Source: Babylonia areolata (Eukaryota > Mollusca > Gastropoda > Neogastropoda > Buccinidae). Taken from it: 64,000 nt of DNA. A model generated the notes under the pieces. It worked only from the letters and a program-made list of their open reading frames with translations. It made no database searches and had not been told where the DNA came from. Of the stretch, positions 44,101 to 50,440 are shown piece by piece (the stretch's first letter is position 1; each line of letters opens with the position of its first letter). The stretch is from positions 16,806,747 to 16,870,746 of the forward strand of contig NC_134883.1 of the NCBI RefSeq assembly GCF_041734735.1, read 5' to 3'. A program made the translations under genes and the position numbers.

Positions 44101-45457
44101 TGTAGGTGTGCTTGGCTATCTTGTTTCCTATGTCAACTGCTGTAGGTCTGCCTATCTTGTTTCCTATGTCCACTGCTGTAGGTCTGCCTGTTTGTCTTGT
44201 TCCCTCTGTCCACACCACTTGTAGTCATTTGGAAAGACCCTTATTTACCCATGTTCTGTGATAGTATCAGTGTGCCTCTAAATGTAATTAATGTCTTTTA
44301 CTGATACAACAATCCTCTGCAGTCCCTAAATTAAAACTAAATTCTATGGTGACTGCTGTTTTCGATTTGTAAATCTTACAGTTTAGATATCTTTGCGGAT
44401 CGACATTCAGAATATAGAATACACAACCAAGCTCACCTTTCAAACCAGCTCTGAAACATATTATTCAGGAATTACTGTTATCATTATCACCATCATCAAC
44501 TTTTTGTATTCAAACAAACTTATTTACTTTAAAAATATTACAGATAATACCTCAGTGCTCGTTTGCTTTCATTTGTGTCGTGGGATAAACAGAGAGTGCT
44601 TGTACAGGTTTGGTGCTGCTGATTTTCTGATTTTCTAGTGAACAGCATTGTAAACAAGCAAAAGCGCATGCAAACAATTGACATGTGGCAACGGGAAAAG
44701 CTATTTATAAGAACAATGACTTTCTGACATTGCAGACATCAGGGAAGGTGGCACTGTGGTCAAAGAATCCTTGTCCGTCATTTCCGCCACTAGAGGTTCA
44801 GACATCAGCAACTCCGCCACCAGAGATCCAAACACCAGCAACTCTGCCTGCGAATTTCAGATTGCCTGTCCGCCTTCTATCAGTTCAAGCAAAGGCCACA
44901 ACTCGTCTTTTGAGCAAGACGGCACCAGTCCTCAGCCTTCAGAAGCCCACAGGTCCTCCTCTTTAAAGTGCCACGTCATCAACATTTCTAACGCATGTTC
45001 AGTTTACCAGGGTGATTCCACCATTACTCAAAAGAGTCCTGAAATGATCGAGGCATACTGTGAAAAGTACGGTCCCCGAACTGTTCCTGATACTTCATTC
45101 GGAAGCAGTCCATCCTCGCAGCAACACCATTTTAACCTTCTTTCCGCTCCACTGAGTACCGCTCACCATTCCAAAACAGCTGGTGCAGGGCTGCCGATGT
45201 GGTCTCATGTCAAGCACGCCGTCCTTGGCAACAGGAAACTCTCCAAACGCAACCGGTATGCGGCACCAGTGACAGGCGGGCAGGGCCCAACAACATCACA
45301 CGAGACCACATCATTACAGGCCACTTCATCACAGTTGAGTGAACTGAACTCGTTAAGGCGACACAGCATTACAGCCCTACGCTCCAGGCAACACAGAGAC
45401 AGAGGCACCGCACATTCCAACAGACAAGCAGGCAAGAAAAGCTGTCTCATCTCCTGA
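16895..45457 (+). CDS. GUCY1B2-like: Gene B: beta2-like H-NOX cyclase with CaaX tail (15 exons, 980 aa)
   Basis: Exon lengths sum to 2,943 nt with consistent phases. Layout: H-NOX 1-185; HNOBA about 228-370; coiled coil about 370-410 ending in [14 protein letters not shown]; class III cyclase about 420-600, closed by [16 protein letters not shown], a block close to vertebrate beta2; then a 380-residue Ser/Thr-rich tail ending KKSCLIS, a CaaX box like that of beta2. Expected role: converting GTP to cGMP as a dimer subunit, probably at membranes if prenylated. Odd residues: Tyr105 replaces the haem-ligand His; YxSxR is kept (134, 136, 138). At the catalytic site Ser430 replaces the first metal Asp, Asp474 is kept, Glu470 is GC-like, Asp540 replaces the guanine-recognition Cys, and Asn547/Arg551 are kept. 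Activity and substrate are therefore uncertain. Exons: 16895-16897, 17234-17307, 18221-18321, 20243-20426, 20904-20980, 22119-22234, 23989-24116, 25475-25725, 27242-27416, 32770-32915, 34659-34807, 35797-35943, 40656-40810, 42755-43269, 44736-45457. Confidence 0.9.
17234..17307 (+). CDS. GUCY1B2-like: Gene B exon 2: H-NOX N-terminus
   Basis: Acceptor GTTTTCAG, donor GTGAGT, 74 nt. It encodes [19 protein letters not shown], then TWKTI, ending in phase 2. Confidence 0.93.
17308..17830. repeat. Degenerate TG-rich units and a (CT)n run in gene B intron 2
   Basis: Units near GTTTTGCTGTAGTTGAAGCA at 17455-17670, each with a CTGTAG or CTGCAG, then about 27 CT repeats at 17752-17800. Confidence 0.7.
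17830..17945 (-). mobile_element. Short SINE, family S2
   Basis: Reverse of the S2 core: GCGCGTTGGGTTACGCTGCT and GATGTGGTGTAGCGTATATT. Followed at 17985-18025 by a separate ACGCTATATAAATATTATT tail of another element. Confidence 0.75.
18221..18321 (+). CDS. GUCY1B2-like: Gene B exon 3: H-NOX
   Basis: A run of about 21 TG units lies directly before the CAG acceptor, with no pyrimidine tract. 101 nt, encoding [19 protein letters not shown], then [12 protein letters not shown]. Donor GTCAGT. Confidence 0.92.
18322..18420 (+). repeat. Short donor-derived tandem copies at gene B exon 3
   Basis: GTGCTAG-GTCAGTG is followed by three TGTCAGTGGCTATGTTGTG-like copies, and GGTGCTAGGTCACTG recurs at 18407-18420. 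Confidence 0.65.
18560..18981. repeat. Intron 3 sequence with a 35-bp triplicate
   Basis: About three copies of GTGAATGTTTACCAAGATGG TGAAAACATTAACAA at 18690-18800; the rest is unique and unrecognised. Confidence 0.7.
18982..19529 (-). mobile_element. Non-autonomous element with 12-bp terminal inverted repeats
   Basis: Left end GACTCACTTGTG (18982-18993), right end CACAAGTGAGTC (19518-19529), exact inverted repeats. The inside matches 2073-2650 in inverse orientation, including a (CA)n block. Homology with 3659-3690 continues a few bases outside one end, so the true boundary is uncertain. Confidence 0.6.
19530..20242. other. Gene B intron 3 remainder
   Basis: Unique DNA with (CA)n at 19832-19870 and (TG)n directly before exon 4. 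No further exon seen. Confidence 0.6.
20243..20426 (+). CDS. GUCY1B2-like: Gene B exon 4: H-NOX, Tyr at the haem-ligand position
   Basis: 184 nt; the acceptor again abuts a (TG)n tract; donor GTGCCC. It encodes [19 protein letters not shown], then [24 protein letters not shown] and SPSFR. Residue 105 is Tyr (codon TAT), where gene A and family members have His. Confidence 0.95.
20427..20903. repeat. CA-rich intron 4 of gene B
   Basis: (CA)n blocks at about 20451-20490, 20541-20580, 20612-20644 and 20657-20720, starting about 25 bp after the donor. Confidence 0.85.
20904..20980 (+). CDS. GUCY1B2-like: Gene B exon 5: H-NOX YxSxR exon
   Basis: Acceptor GTTTCAG, donor GTCAGC, 77 nt. It encodes [19 protein letters not shown], then YFPIVQ. 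Tyr134, Ser136 and Arg138 keep the YxSxR pattern. Confidence 0.93.
21436..21600 (+). mobile_element. Short SINE, family S2
   Basis: Core AAGGCGTCACTGCGTTCAGA and CCAACGCTCTTAGTCAGGCC with an A-rich tail. Confidence 0.75.
21600..22080. other. Gene B intron 5, G-rich stretch
   Basis: Loose repeats of AATCACTNATTACGGGCTGT with G-rich runs at 21720-21960; nothing coding recognised. Confidence 0.55.
22119..22234 (+). CDS. GUCY1B2-like: Gene B exon 6: H-NOX C-terminal part
   Basis: Acceptor GTGTCAG, donor GTCAGT, 116 nt, ending in phase 0. It encodes [19 protein letters not shown], then [17 protein letters not shown]. About four imperfect copies of the donor region follow. Confidence 0.92.
22235..22420 (+). 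repeat. Tandem copies of the gene B exon 6 donor
   Basis: ATGAAG-GTCAGTGATGTACACT (true boundary) is followed by ATGAAGGTCAGTGATATACA, ATTGAAGTCAGCGATGCACA and ATGAAAGGTCAGTGATGTTC at spacings near 50-60 bp. Confidence 0.85.
22420..22900. repeat. Degenerate ACACCACATTGCACTGCACT repeat
   Basis: Loose repeats of about 20-25 bp built of CCACATTACACTGCACTAC; continues the donor array. Confidence 0.8.
22900..23400. repeat. TG/GATG-rich repeats
   Basis: Tandem GTGTGTGTGATGGTGTGTGA-like units of a few tens of bp. Confidence 0.85.
23413..23535 (+). mobile_element. Short SINE, family S2
   Basis: AAGTGTCACTGCGTTCGGAC and GCTAAGCAGATGCCTGACAG core. Confidence 0.75.
23555..23770 (-). mobile_element. 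SINE related to family S3
   Basis: Body matches S3 (AGTGGATTTCTTTTTACATA; GCTGCACACGGGACCTCGGT). On the minus strand its tRNA-like head has A box TGGCAGAATGG and B box GGATTAGAATC, so the head differs from the other S3 copies. Confidence 0.7.
23989..24116 (+). CDS. GUCY1B2-like: Gene B exon 7: H-NOX/HNOBA linker
   Basis: Acceptor CACGGCAG, donor GTCAGT, 128 nt. It encodes [19 protein letters not shown], then [19 protein letters not shown]. The exon/donor boundary CATCCC-GTCAGT seeds the array that follows. Confidence 0.88.
24095..25020 (+). repeat. 40-bp donor-derived minisatellite of gene B intron 7
   Basis: About 20 units of CCCGTCAGTCTGATTGTCCC CACCCCCCTTCCTCCCTCAA. The first unit is the true boundary ATCCC-GTCAGTCTGATTG, so every unit carries a decoy donor. 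Confidence 0.92.
25030..25280. repeat. Degenerate about 27-bp repeat
   Basis: Units such as CATGTAAAAGGAATTCCTTA, about eight imperfect copies, upstream of exon 8. Confidence 0.7.
25475..25725 (+). CDS. GUCY1B2-like: Gene B exon 8: HNOBA domain
   Basis: Acceptor CGCCCAG after TG/CG repeats, donor GTGAGT, 251 nt. It encodes [18 protein letters not shown], then [18 protein letters not shown] and [12 protein letters not shown], the PAS-like dimerisation module. Confidence 0.95.
25848..26255 (+). mobile_element. Interspersed repeat, family S4
   Basis: Matches 3268-3705 end to end, with GGTTCGAATCTGC in the middle and CACAAGTGAGTCTTGATGTC at the end. The paired position (gene A intron 7, gene B intron 8) is not the same, so independent insertion is likely. 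Confidence 0.65.
26256..27140. other. Gene B intron 8 remainder
   Basis: T-rich (TTTTG)n DNA at 26300-26430, otherwise unique AT-rich sequence without a recognised gene. Confidence 0.6.
27140..27250 (+). repeat. Triplicated acceptor region before gene B exon 9
   Basis: Three copies of GGTCTGATGATGTGGCACTG-like units of about 34 bp, each ending GGTCGACAG or GGTTGACAA; the last leads into the exon with GTCAGATGATGTGGC. Confidence 0.85.
27242..27416 (+). CDS. GUCY1B2-like: Gene B exon 9: HNOBA end and start of coiled coil
   Basis: Acceptor GTCGACAG, donor GTGAGT, 175 nt. It encodes [19 protein letters not shown], then [18 protein letters not shown], matching the beta pattern IYLPE...FL.SP.....L. 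About three copies of the acceptor region precede it. Confidence 0.95.
27460..28830 (+). repeat. 43/50-bp G-rich minisatellite, gene B intron 9
   Basis: About 30 units of GTGGAGTGGATGGGGGTGGT GACAGGAAGGGGTGGGTGAC AAT; a longer variant adds AGTGGGG. Begins about 40 bp after the donor. Strand asymmetry (G on the transcript) gives quadruplex potential. The long proline/histidine frames on the minus strand are repeat artefacts. Confidence 0.92.
28860..29230 (+). repeat. 26-bp array, left half
   Basis: Units like TTTACAAACTATGAGGATCA CATC. Continues at 32490-32705, separated by a LINE and two SINEs. Confidence 0.85.
29230..31330 (+). mobile_element. LINE, L1/Tx1-like, decayed and 5'-truncated
   Basis: Same strand as gene B. 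Frames give [50 protein letters not shown], then [17 protein letters not shown] and [13 protein letters not shown] (the YADD-type box as MADD), in at least three frames with internal stops, so it is dead. C-terminal fragments continue to about 31.3 kb. Confidence 0.85.
31330..31674. other. Unrecognised DNA following the LINE
   Basis: AT-rich; perhaps further LINE 3' sequence (31450-31610 encodes [14 protein letters not shown]-like residues). Nothing else. Confidence 0.45.
31675..31803 (-). mobile_element. Short SINE, family S2
   Basis: Reverse core GCGCGTTGGGTTACGCTGCT, GTAGCGTATATGGATTTGTC, ACGCCTCCTTGAG. Confidence 0.8.
31804..32261. other. AT-rich DNA, nothing recognised
   Basis: Ends with an ATT repeat at about 32205-32250 that is the A/T-rich tail of the next SINE. 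Confidence 0.5.
32262..32390 (-). mobile_element. Short SINE, family S2
   Basis: Nearly identical to 31675-31803, so probably young copies. Confidence 0.8.
32490..32705 (+). repeat. 26-bp array, right half
   Basis: Units TTTACAAACATGACGATCAC ATC, the same as 28860-29230. Confidence 0.85.
32770..32915 (+). CDS. GUCY1B2-like: Gene B exon 10: signalling helix/coiled coil
   Basis: The acceptor GACAG follows about 26 TG units. 146 nt, donor GTACGA. It encodes [19 protein letters not shown], then [18 protein letters not shown], the linker that couples sensor and cyclase (LL..LMP..VA..L is a cyclase family hallmark). Confidence 0.95.
33050..34260 (+). mobile_element. LINE fragments, RTE-like
   Basis: [20 protein letters not shown] and [16 protein letters not shown] match the finger/thumb region of the element at 46.75-50.44 kb (FVDLTKAFDTV; FGLTISLSKTES). 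Later [15 protein letters not shown] is the C-terminal part. Several frames; inactive. Confidence 0.7.
34260..34650. other. Intron 10 remainder, nothing recognised
   Basis: AT-rich unique DNA up to exon 11. Confidence 0.5.
34659..34807 (+). CDS. GUCY1B2-like: Gene B exon 11: cyclase domain, first metal-site strand
   Basis: Acceptor TTTTGCAG, donor GTCACC, 149 nt. It encodes [19 protein letters not shown], then [18 protein letters not shown]. The first metal Asp (FSD or FAD in active metal-binding halves) is Ser430, as beta1 subunits also lack it (Gly). Confidence 0.95.
34840..34960 (+). repeat. (CA)n microsatellites
   Basis: Two (CA)n runs about 35 bp after the exon 11 donor. Confidence 0.9.
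35005..35610 (+). repeat. 33-bp minisatellite, gene B intron 11
   Basis: Degenerate units of GTGAAGGTCATGGTTGATGG TGACTATTGAGGG, about 18 copies, each with a TGAAGGTCA. Confidence 0.85.
35797..35943 (+). CDS. GUCY1B2-like: Gene B exon 12: cyclase domain, second metal site
   Basis: Acceptor GATGACAG, donor GTAGGG, 147 nt, phase 0 at both ends. It encodes [17 protein letters not shown], then [13 protein letters not shown]. Glu470 matches the guanine-recognition Glu and Asp474 the second metal Asp; the usual Gly before it is Ser. Confidence 0.95.
35985..36365 (+). repeat. About 39-bp minisatellite after gene B exon 12
   Basis: Units of CAGTGCACGTGCACTGGGCG GGGTGGCTGTCCTCAGACA, starting about 45 bp from the donor GTAGGGC. 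Confidence 0.8.
36490..37020. other. Intron 12 sequence, nothing recognised
   Basis: Possible old repeat at 36555-36930 (ATTGCTCTTTTCCATACAGAAC), not identified. Confidence 0.45.
37022..37150 (+). mobile_element. Short SINE, family S2
   Basis: GAGGCGTCACTGCGTTCGGA and CCAACGCGCTTAGTCAGGCA core with an A-rich tail. Confidence 0.8.
37440..39236 (-). mobile_element. LINE, CR1/Jockey-like, 5'-truncated
   Basis: Minus strand: [38 protein letters not shown] (shifted frame), then a long frame with [33 protein letters not shown] and a C-terminal [16 protein letters not shown] zinc-knuckle-like motif. Two or more frameshifts. The 5' end abuts another LINE at about 39236. Confidence 0.88.
39237..39750 (-). 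mobile_element. LINE fragment with RNase H domain (I-like)
   Basis: Encodes [50 protein letters not shown] and [14 protein letters not shown], covering RNase H Asp, Glu, Asp and His motifs. Such a domain marks I-clade non-LTR elements. Truncated at both ends. Confidence 0.82.
39755..40365 (-). mobile_element. LINE fragment, CR1/Jockey-like RT C-terminus
   Basis: [30 protein letters not shown] and [15 protein letters not shown] in different frames. A separate element from its neighbours. Confidence 0.75.
40380..40490 (+). repeat. (TTG)n and (TG)n
   Basis: TTG repeats followed by about 23 TG units. Confidence 0.9.
40656..40810 (+). CDS. GUCY1B2-like: Gene B exon 13: cyclase domain, purine and transition-state residues
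   Basis: Acceptor TTATGACAG was chosen over one six bases downstream because it restores [16 protein letters not shown]. 155 nt, donor [22 protein letters not shown] has Asp540 where guanylyl cyclases have Cys, plus Asn547 and Arg551. Confidence 0.93.
40896..41000 (+). mobile_element. SINE head, family S1
   Basis: GGCGCAATAGCCGAATGATT (A box TAGCCGAATGA) and B-box-like GGATTTGATTCC, about 85 bp after the exon 13 donor. Confidence 0.6.
41000..41285. repeat. Unrecognised DNA with (TG)n
   Basis: About 20 TG units at 41122-41161; otherwise unique. Confidence 0.6.
41285..42754 (+). repeat. 36-bp minisatellite copying the gene B exon 14 acceptor junction
   Basis: About 40 units of GTCAGGAAGCTGTACAAACA TGACGTGTTCGATGTT. 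The true junction is GTCAG-GAAGCTGTTAAAACA TGGCTACGTGTTC, so each unit repeats the acceptor AG and the first ten or so codons. Units are 36 bp (one is 33), so frame is kept. After a TAG at 42477-42479 seven decoy acceptors (AG ending at 42505, 42541, 42577, 42613, 42649, 42682, 42718) read openly into exon 14. Confidence 0.95.
42755..43269 (+). CDS. GUCY1B2-like: Gene B exon 14: end of cyclase domain and start of tail
   Basis: Acceptor GTTGTCAG, donor GTCTGT, 515 nt. It encodes [18 protein letters not shown], then [17 protein letters not shown], followed by a polar tail. The start is supported by phase (GA joined to G) and alignment to beta2. The upstream array copies this junction, and the downstream array copies the donor. 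Confidence 0.92.
43262..44215 (+). repeat. 40-bp minisatellite copying the gene B exon 14 donor junction
   Basis: About 24 units of GTCTGCCTGGCTATCTTGTT CCCTCTGTCCACTGCTGTAG. The true boundary is TCCACTGCTGCAG-GTCTGTCTGG. Each unit has AG-GT preceded by a pyrimidine-rich stretch, so it resembles both a donor and an acceptor. Confidence 0.95.
44216..44735. other. Gene B intron 14 remainder
   Basis: Unique AT-rich DNA; ends in the exon 15 acceptor TTTCTGACATTGCAG. Confidence 0.6.
44736..45457 (+). CDS. GUCY1B2-like: Gene B exon 15: C-terminal tail with CaaX box
   Basis: Acceptor ACATTGCAG; the phase joins G to AC. 722 nt to a TGA stop. Ser/Thr/Gln-rich low-complexity tail with a basic cluster ([25 protein letters not shown]) and last residues GKKSCLIS. 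Cys977-Leu-Ile-Ser fits a CaaX prenylation signal (Ser at X favours farnesyl transferase). Confidence 0.85.
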
Positions 45458-45509
45458 GTTCGGACGTCGTGTGTTGTCACCAAACAGAACTGACTCCAAC
45501 CTGAAAACC

Positions 45510-45660
45510 GGATCGTCACAGTGTGTTACATGAAAAACCTGATGGCCATTGTGTAAGATGAAAGACCTGATGGTCGCAGTGTGTTGATACTGTCACGGAT
45601 GGGACAAACGACTGTCAGGTATAAGACCTGTAGGTCACAGTACGTTAATACTGTCAAGGC
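45510..45660 (+). repeat. 30-bp units after the gene B stop codon
   Basis: GTCACAGTGTGTTACATGAA AAACCTGATG-type units, three to four copies; the same family as 58080-58335. Confidence 0.7.
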
Positions 45661-46070
45661 GGATGACTGGCCATGGTTTCACAGTGTCTCTCTCCGGGTG
45701 CCTGTTGTGGACAATCTCACTCCATTTCGCGACAGTTTGGACTATGAGCCTCAGAACGCTAGCGAACATTGTGAGGATTGGAAAGCATGTAGTCATTCCT
45801 TCAGTTTCTTTGAACCTGTGAGCGATGAATGCGTGAGAAAGGTGATTATGAGCTGTGCACCAAAGACTAGCGATGCCGATACTCTGCCTACCACCCTTCT
45901 GTTCAAATACCTTGACAAAATCTTACCTGCTTTGACTCAAGCAATCACTAACTTCTTATCCTCTGGATTCTGGATCCCCGCCCCCATTAAATTAGCGTTT
46001 GTTACATTCTCGCTCAAGAAACCCTACCATGTTCAACCTACTATATTTGTAAAGGCCTGAAAAGACCCTG
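45660..46070 (+). mobile_element. LINE RT fragment
   Basis: FFEPVSDECVRKVIMSCAPK, LPTTLLFKYLDKILPALTQA and FLSSGFWIPAPIKLAFVTF, the N-terminal RT block of CR1/Jockey-type elements. Confidence 0.75.
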
Positions 46071-46750
46071 CTCCATTTCTAAGAAATATGCGCATTATTG
46101 GTTTGAAAATTATGCCAATAAAACAGAGAGACATGTACAAACAAAATACAAAGACATGTGCAGACAAAACAAAAAATATGTACAAAGAAAACACGAAGAC
46201 GTACAAAGAAATCACAAAGACGTACAAATAACAAAGGTTTAAACAAGACACAGGATTTTGGATGCACAATTGTGAAGATGTATGCATATAGGTATGTGCA
46301 TGCCATTCTCTTGCTAATGCGTACAACGAGTGAGTAAACATAGCTGGGCTTTTAAATAGCATGTTTGCAATATGTTGATGAGTGTGAAGGAGAGTGTGAA
46401 TGGCATACTTGCAATGTGTTTATGAATGATGGGTGTTTTTAGGATAATGCATAAGCAGCTGTATAGTTTTTCATCCAGTCAAATAAGTTTTGTTCCTCTC
46501 TCTGTGTATGTGTGTGTGTGCGTGTGTTTGAGTTTTTAATGAGGAAAGGGAAATAAGCGTGCATATGCTTTTCTACATTCAGACCTCAAGGTAAACAGAA
46601 ATTTTATCAGAACATTCACAAAAATTGCGAAGGGTTGTTGAAGTGCATACAGAGCATTGGCACACACTCAAATACTTAAATAAATAAACATGGACATGTA
46701 CATGTTTATGTTACCTGATTGCATGACGAAAAAGCAAACATACACATAAA
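46070..46750. other. Degenerate repeats, no gene
   Basis: AAAGACGTACAAA units at 46120-46235 and, at 46360-46440, a copy of the GTTGATGAGTGTGAAGGAGA unit found at 53.93-54.04 kb. Confidence 0.55.
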
Positions 46751-49700
46751 ATAATAATGATGAAGACTCCCGTCGGACCTACGGACGAGTAGGCAGGCAT
46801 GCTTATCTGTCGGAGTGTGTCCTCATATGGGAGAAGAGGCCGATTCTGGATGCGCAGCACTTCCCACAGGTGTTGCAAGGGAAAACGTCTCCAGAAATTG
46901 AGCCCTGCTTTCTTCGCTGACGCTTCTCCTTAATGACCAGCGTTCTCTTGTTTTCCAACGTCTTCATGCCACTAGAGCACAGTATCCTCCAGCAAGGGCA
47001 TCAGTTTCCCAGGAAGCGATGTCTATGTGTAGCGACGCGCTACAGGCTTTGAGGTTTGTCTTCAAGGTGTCCTTGAAGCGCTTGCAGGGTCTTCCAAGTT
47101 CGCAGTGGCCTTCCTTCAGCTGGCCATACAAGAGCATCTTCGGGATCCTGCTGTGTGTCATGCGGACAACGTATCCTGTCCAGCGTAGCTGGCACTGGAT
47201 CAGCAGGCTTTCGATGCTGGGCAGGCCGCTCCTCTCTAGGACCTGGAGGTTGGAGACCCTGTCTTGCCACTTTATGCCGAGGATCTTTCGTAGGCATCTC
47301 TGGTGAAACTGCTCAAGTTGTTAAATGTGACGGCGATATATCGTCCATATTTCACAGCAGTATAACAAGGTGGTCAGCACAACAGCTCTGTAGAGTTTGA
47401 TTTTGGTGCTGAGCCTGATGCCTTTGTTGTTCCACAGCCTGTTGCTGAGTCTGCCAAAGGCGGAGCTGGCCTTGGCGATGCACAGCATTACTTCTGCATC
47501 AAGGGCTCCGTTGCTGCATGGGGTGCCTCCCAGGTAGCAAAACTTGTTGACTGACTTGATCTCTGTGTCATCGATCTTGATTGCAGGTGGGTGGGTGGTG
47601 GGGAGGTACTGGCGTTCTGTGAGCTAGCTGGTTGGTACATGGACTCGGTCTTGCTGAGGCTGATGGTGAGTCCAAAGCGCTTGCAGGAGGTTGGGAACCT
47701 GTCCATAATGAACTGTATGTCCTCATGGGTGTGTGCAGCAAGTGTACAGTCATCAGCGAAGAAGAACTCTCTCAACAGTGCCTCAAACACCCTGGACCTG
47801 GCGTGGAGGCGCCGCAAGTTGAAAAGTTTGCCATCTGTACGAAACTGAATGTAGATGCCACGGTCACAGTCTTGGAAGGCGTCAATCTGCATGGCAGAGA
47901 AGAGAATGGATAACAGTGAGGGTGCCAGGACGCAGCTGGATTAGGCTCTCTGGGCAGCCGAACTTTAGGAGGATCTTCCACAGAAAACGGCGGTTTACTG
48001 TGTCGAAGGCCTTAGTCAGGTCTACAAAGACCATGTGGAGCTCCTTGTTCTGCTCACGGCACTTCTTTTGCATCTGGCATACGGCAAACACCATGTCACA
48101 TGTTCCCCTGCCAGAGCGGAAGCCGCACTGTGCTTCAGAGATGACTGTGTTGGAGGCATGGTCAACCAGTCTGTTCAGTATGATGCGGGCGAAGATCTTG
48201 TCGACGATACAGAGGAGAGAGATTCCATGGTGGTTATCGCAGGATGTTTGTCTCCCTTCCGTTTGTAAATGTGGACAATTGAAGCATCCTTGAAATCCTG
48301 GGGGGACCTCCCCTCTCTCCCAGATAGACTGGAACAGGGCGGTCAGCTTGTGTGTCAGCACCTCGCCTCCATACTTGTAGATGTCAGCCTGGATTCCATC
48401 CGCTCCTGGTGCTTTTCCTGACGTTGTCAGCTTCAGGGCCTTCCGGATCTCGGCCTTGGTGGGAGGGGCAGCTAGCGAGTCATTGACTGGTAGCTGTGGG
48501 AGGGCTGCAATTACCTCGTCAGATACGGACGGGTCTCTGTTGGGGAGGGTGTTGAAGTGCTCTGCCCAGCGGGCAAGGATGTCTTTCTTGTCTGTCAGGA
48601 GGGTGGTCTGGTCCAAGGATCGGACAGGGGTTGATCCTGTGACTCTCGGCCCATACACAGCTCGGAGACCATCATGGAAGGTCTTCATGTCGTGAGTATC
48701 AGCAGCAGACTGAAGCTCTTCGGACTTTCTCTCCCACCAGGTCTTCATCTCACGCAGCCTCTTCTGTACGAGTTGCCTGGTTTGCAAGAACTGGTCCTTC
48801 TTCCTTTGGCAGTCTTTATTGGAAATGTGATCCTGATGCCGTATATGTAGTGTGTTCAGGAGCTTGGAGATTCCAGAGTCGTTCTCGTCAAACCAGTCTT
48901 TGTGGCTCCTCTGTACAAAGCCGAGTGTGTTAGCTGCTGCTGTGTACGCAGCATCTCTAAAGGTGCTCCATACCTCTTCTACATCAGTCGATGCAGGAAT
49001 TTCTTGGAGAGCTGCTTGGATTTGCTGCTGCAGCACGTCCTTGGTGATAGGGAGGCGGTGGATGTTCAGCTTCCTAGGGGGTTTCTGCCTGGCTGGTTGG
49101 AGCTTGCGTGCAAGTCTGATGTTCATCTCGCTGCACACCAGGCGATGGTCCGACCAACAGACTGCTCCTCTCATGCAACGTGTAATGGAAACATCACCTC
49201 TGTCCCTCTGCCGGACAATCACATAGTCCAGCATGTGCCATTGCTTGGAGCGGGGGTGGATCTATGTGTTCTTGTACCTGTCCGCTTGTTGGAAGAGAGT
49301 GTTGGTGATGGTCAGTCCATGCTGCGTGCAGAGCGAGAGCAAAAGCAGTCCGTTCGAGTTGCACTTGCCAGTGCCGTGCTGTCCTAGGACTTTTGGCCAC
49401 AAGGAGAAGTCCACGCCGACGCGGGCATTAAAATCCCCAAGGATGAACAGCCTGTCCTTTCGGTCTTCCGCTGAAATGGTGCGGCTGAGCTCCTCGTTGA
49501 AAGCTTCTTTGATTTCATCAGGGTTGGTCATCGTCGGGGCATAGCAGCTGATGACTGTGGAGAAGTGATCCTCAGACAGCTTCAGACGCAGGGTCATCAG
49601 CCTATCGTTTATCCCACGTGGAAGGCTGTCAAGCTGTCGTGAAAGTTTGGTTCGTATGGCAAAGCCCACGCCGGAGGTTCTTTGGGTGCCATCTGGCTTC

Positions 49701-50440
49701 CCAACGTAGTAGAAGATGTAGCCCCCTCCAACTTCCTTCATCTGGGTTTCATCAGCAAACCTGGTTTCGCCCAGGGCTGCTATGTCCACCTGATAGCGAT
49801 CAAGCATTCTAGCAATGAGCGCTGTGCTCCTTTCTGGTCTGTCGTCTCTGTCTGAAAGGGTGCGAACATTCCAGGCACCCAGAGTCAGGGCATGACTCCT
49901 GGTTCTTTTCCCTGTTGTTTTCGACCGCTAGTGTTGGATGTCCAAGTAGGTGCGGTTTCCTATTAGGTACTAGGCGAGGCAGGCTTTGTTTAGGGATCCT
50001 TTTATCTCCCCTTCCCCATGTGGGGAGAGCAGTGCTGTCCCTAAAAATGGCTGCTCTGACACTGTGGGAGGATACGGGCGCCGCATCTGCCCCAGTCTAC
50101 GATGGACGACTATCACCCCACAGCCGCCTGCGTGCAGAGTCGCGACTAGGAACTGCCAGCAGCATCCTCTGCCTGTCCCCGTTACCACTTCTCCATCGCC
50201 GCAGGCTTGGGAAAGCTGGGTGTTGAAGGGCTAGCTCGTCGTTCCGCCTGGTTGCCTGACCAGCACAGGTGACTTTTTTCTTTTGTGAAGAGGAGTTGTG
50301 CAGTCCCTTCCCCACTCTCTCGCCTACTGACGCTCCCAGTCCCAAATGTGCAGACACTGCCACGTGTAGAACGGCCTCGGCAGGTGCAGGATTTTTTCTT
50401 CAGAGTTCCATCTCCTAGGAGGACTTCCAGCCAAGGATAA
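46750..50440 (-). mobile_element. Near full-length LINE, RTE-like, with C-terminal C2H2 finger
   Basis: Minus strand: endonuclease (DIAALGETRFADET; LFILGDFNARVG; SDHRLV), then RT (KAPGADGIQADIYKYGG; AQCGFRSGRGTCDMVF; FVDLTKAFDTVNR; FFADDCTLAAHT), a basic C-terminus (LLYGQLKEGHCELGRPCKR, then FKDTLKTNLKACS) and FPCNTCGKCCASRIGLFSHM then RTHSDR and a stop, a C2H2 finger. A few frameshifts separate the frames, so it is not intact. The upstream 49.81-50.44 kb is probably its 5' region. Confidence 0.88.
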
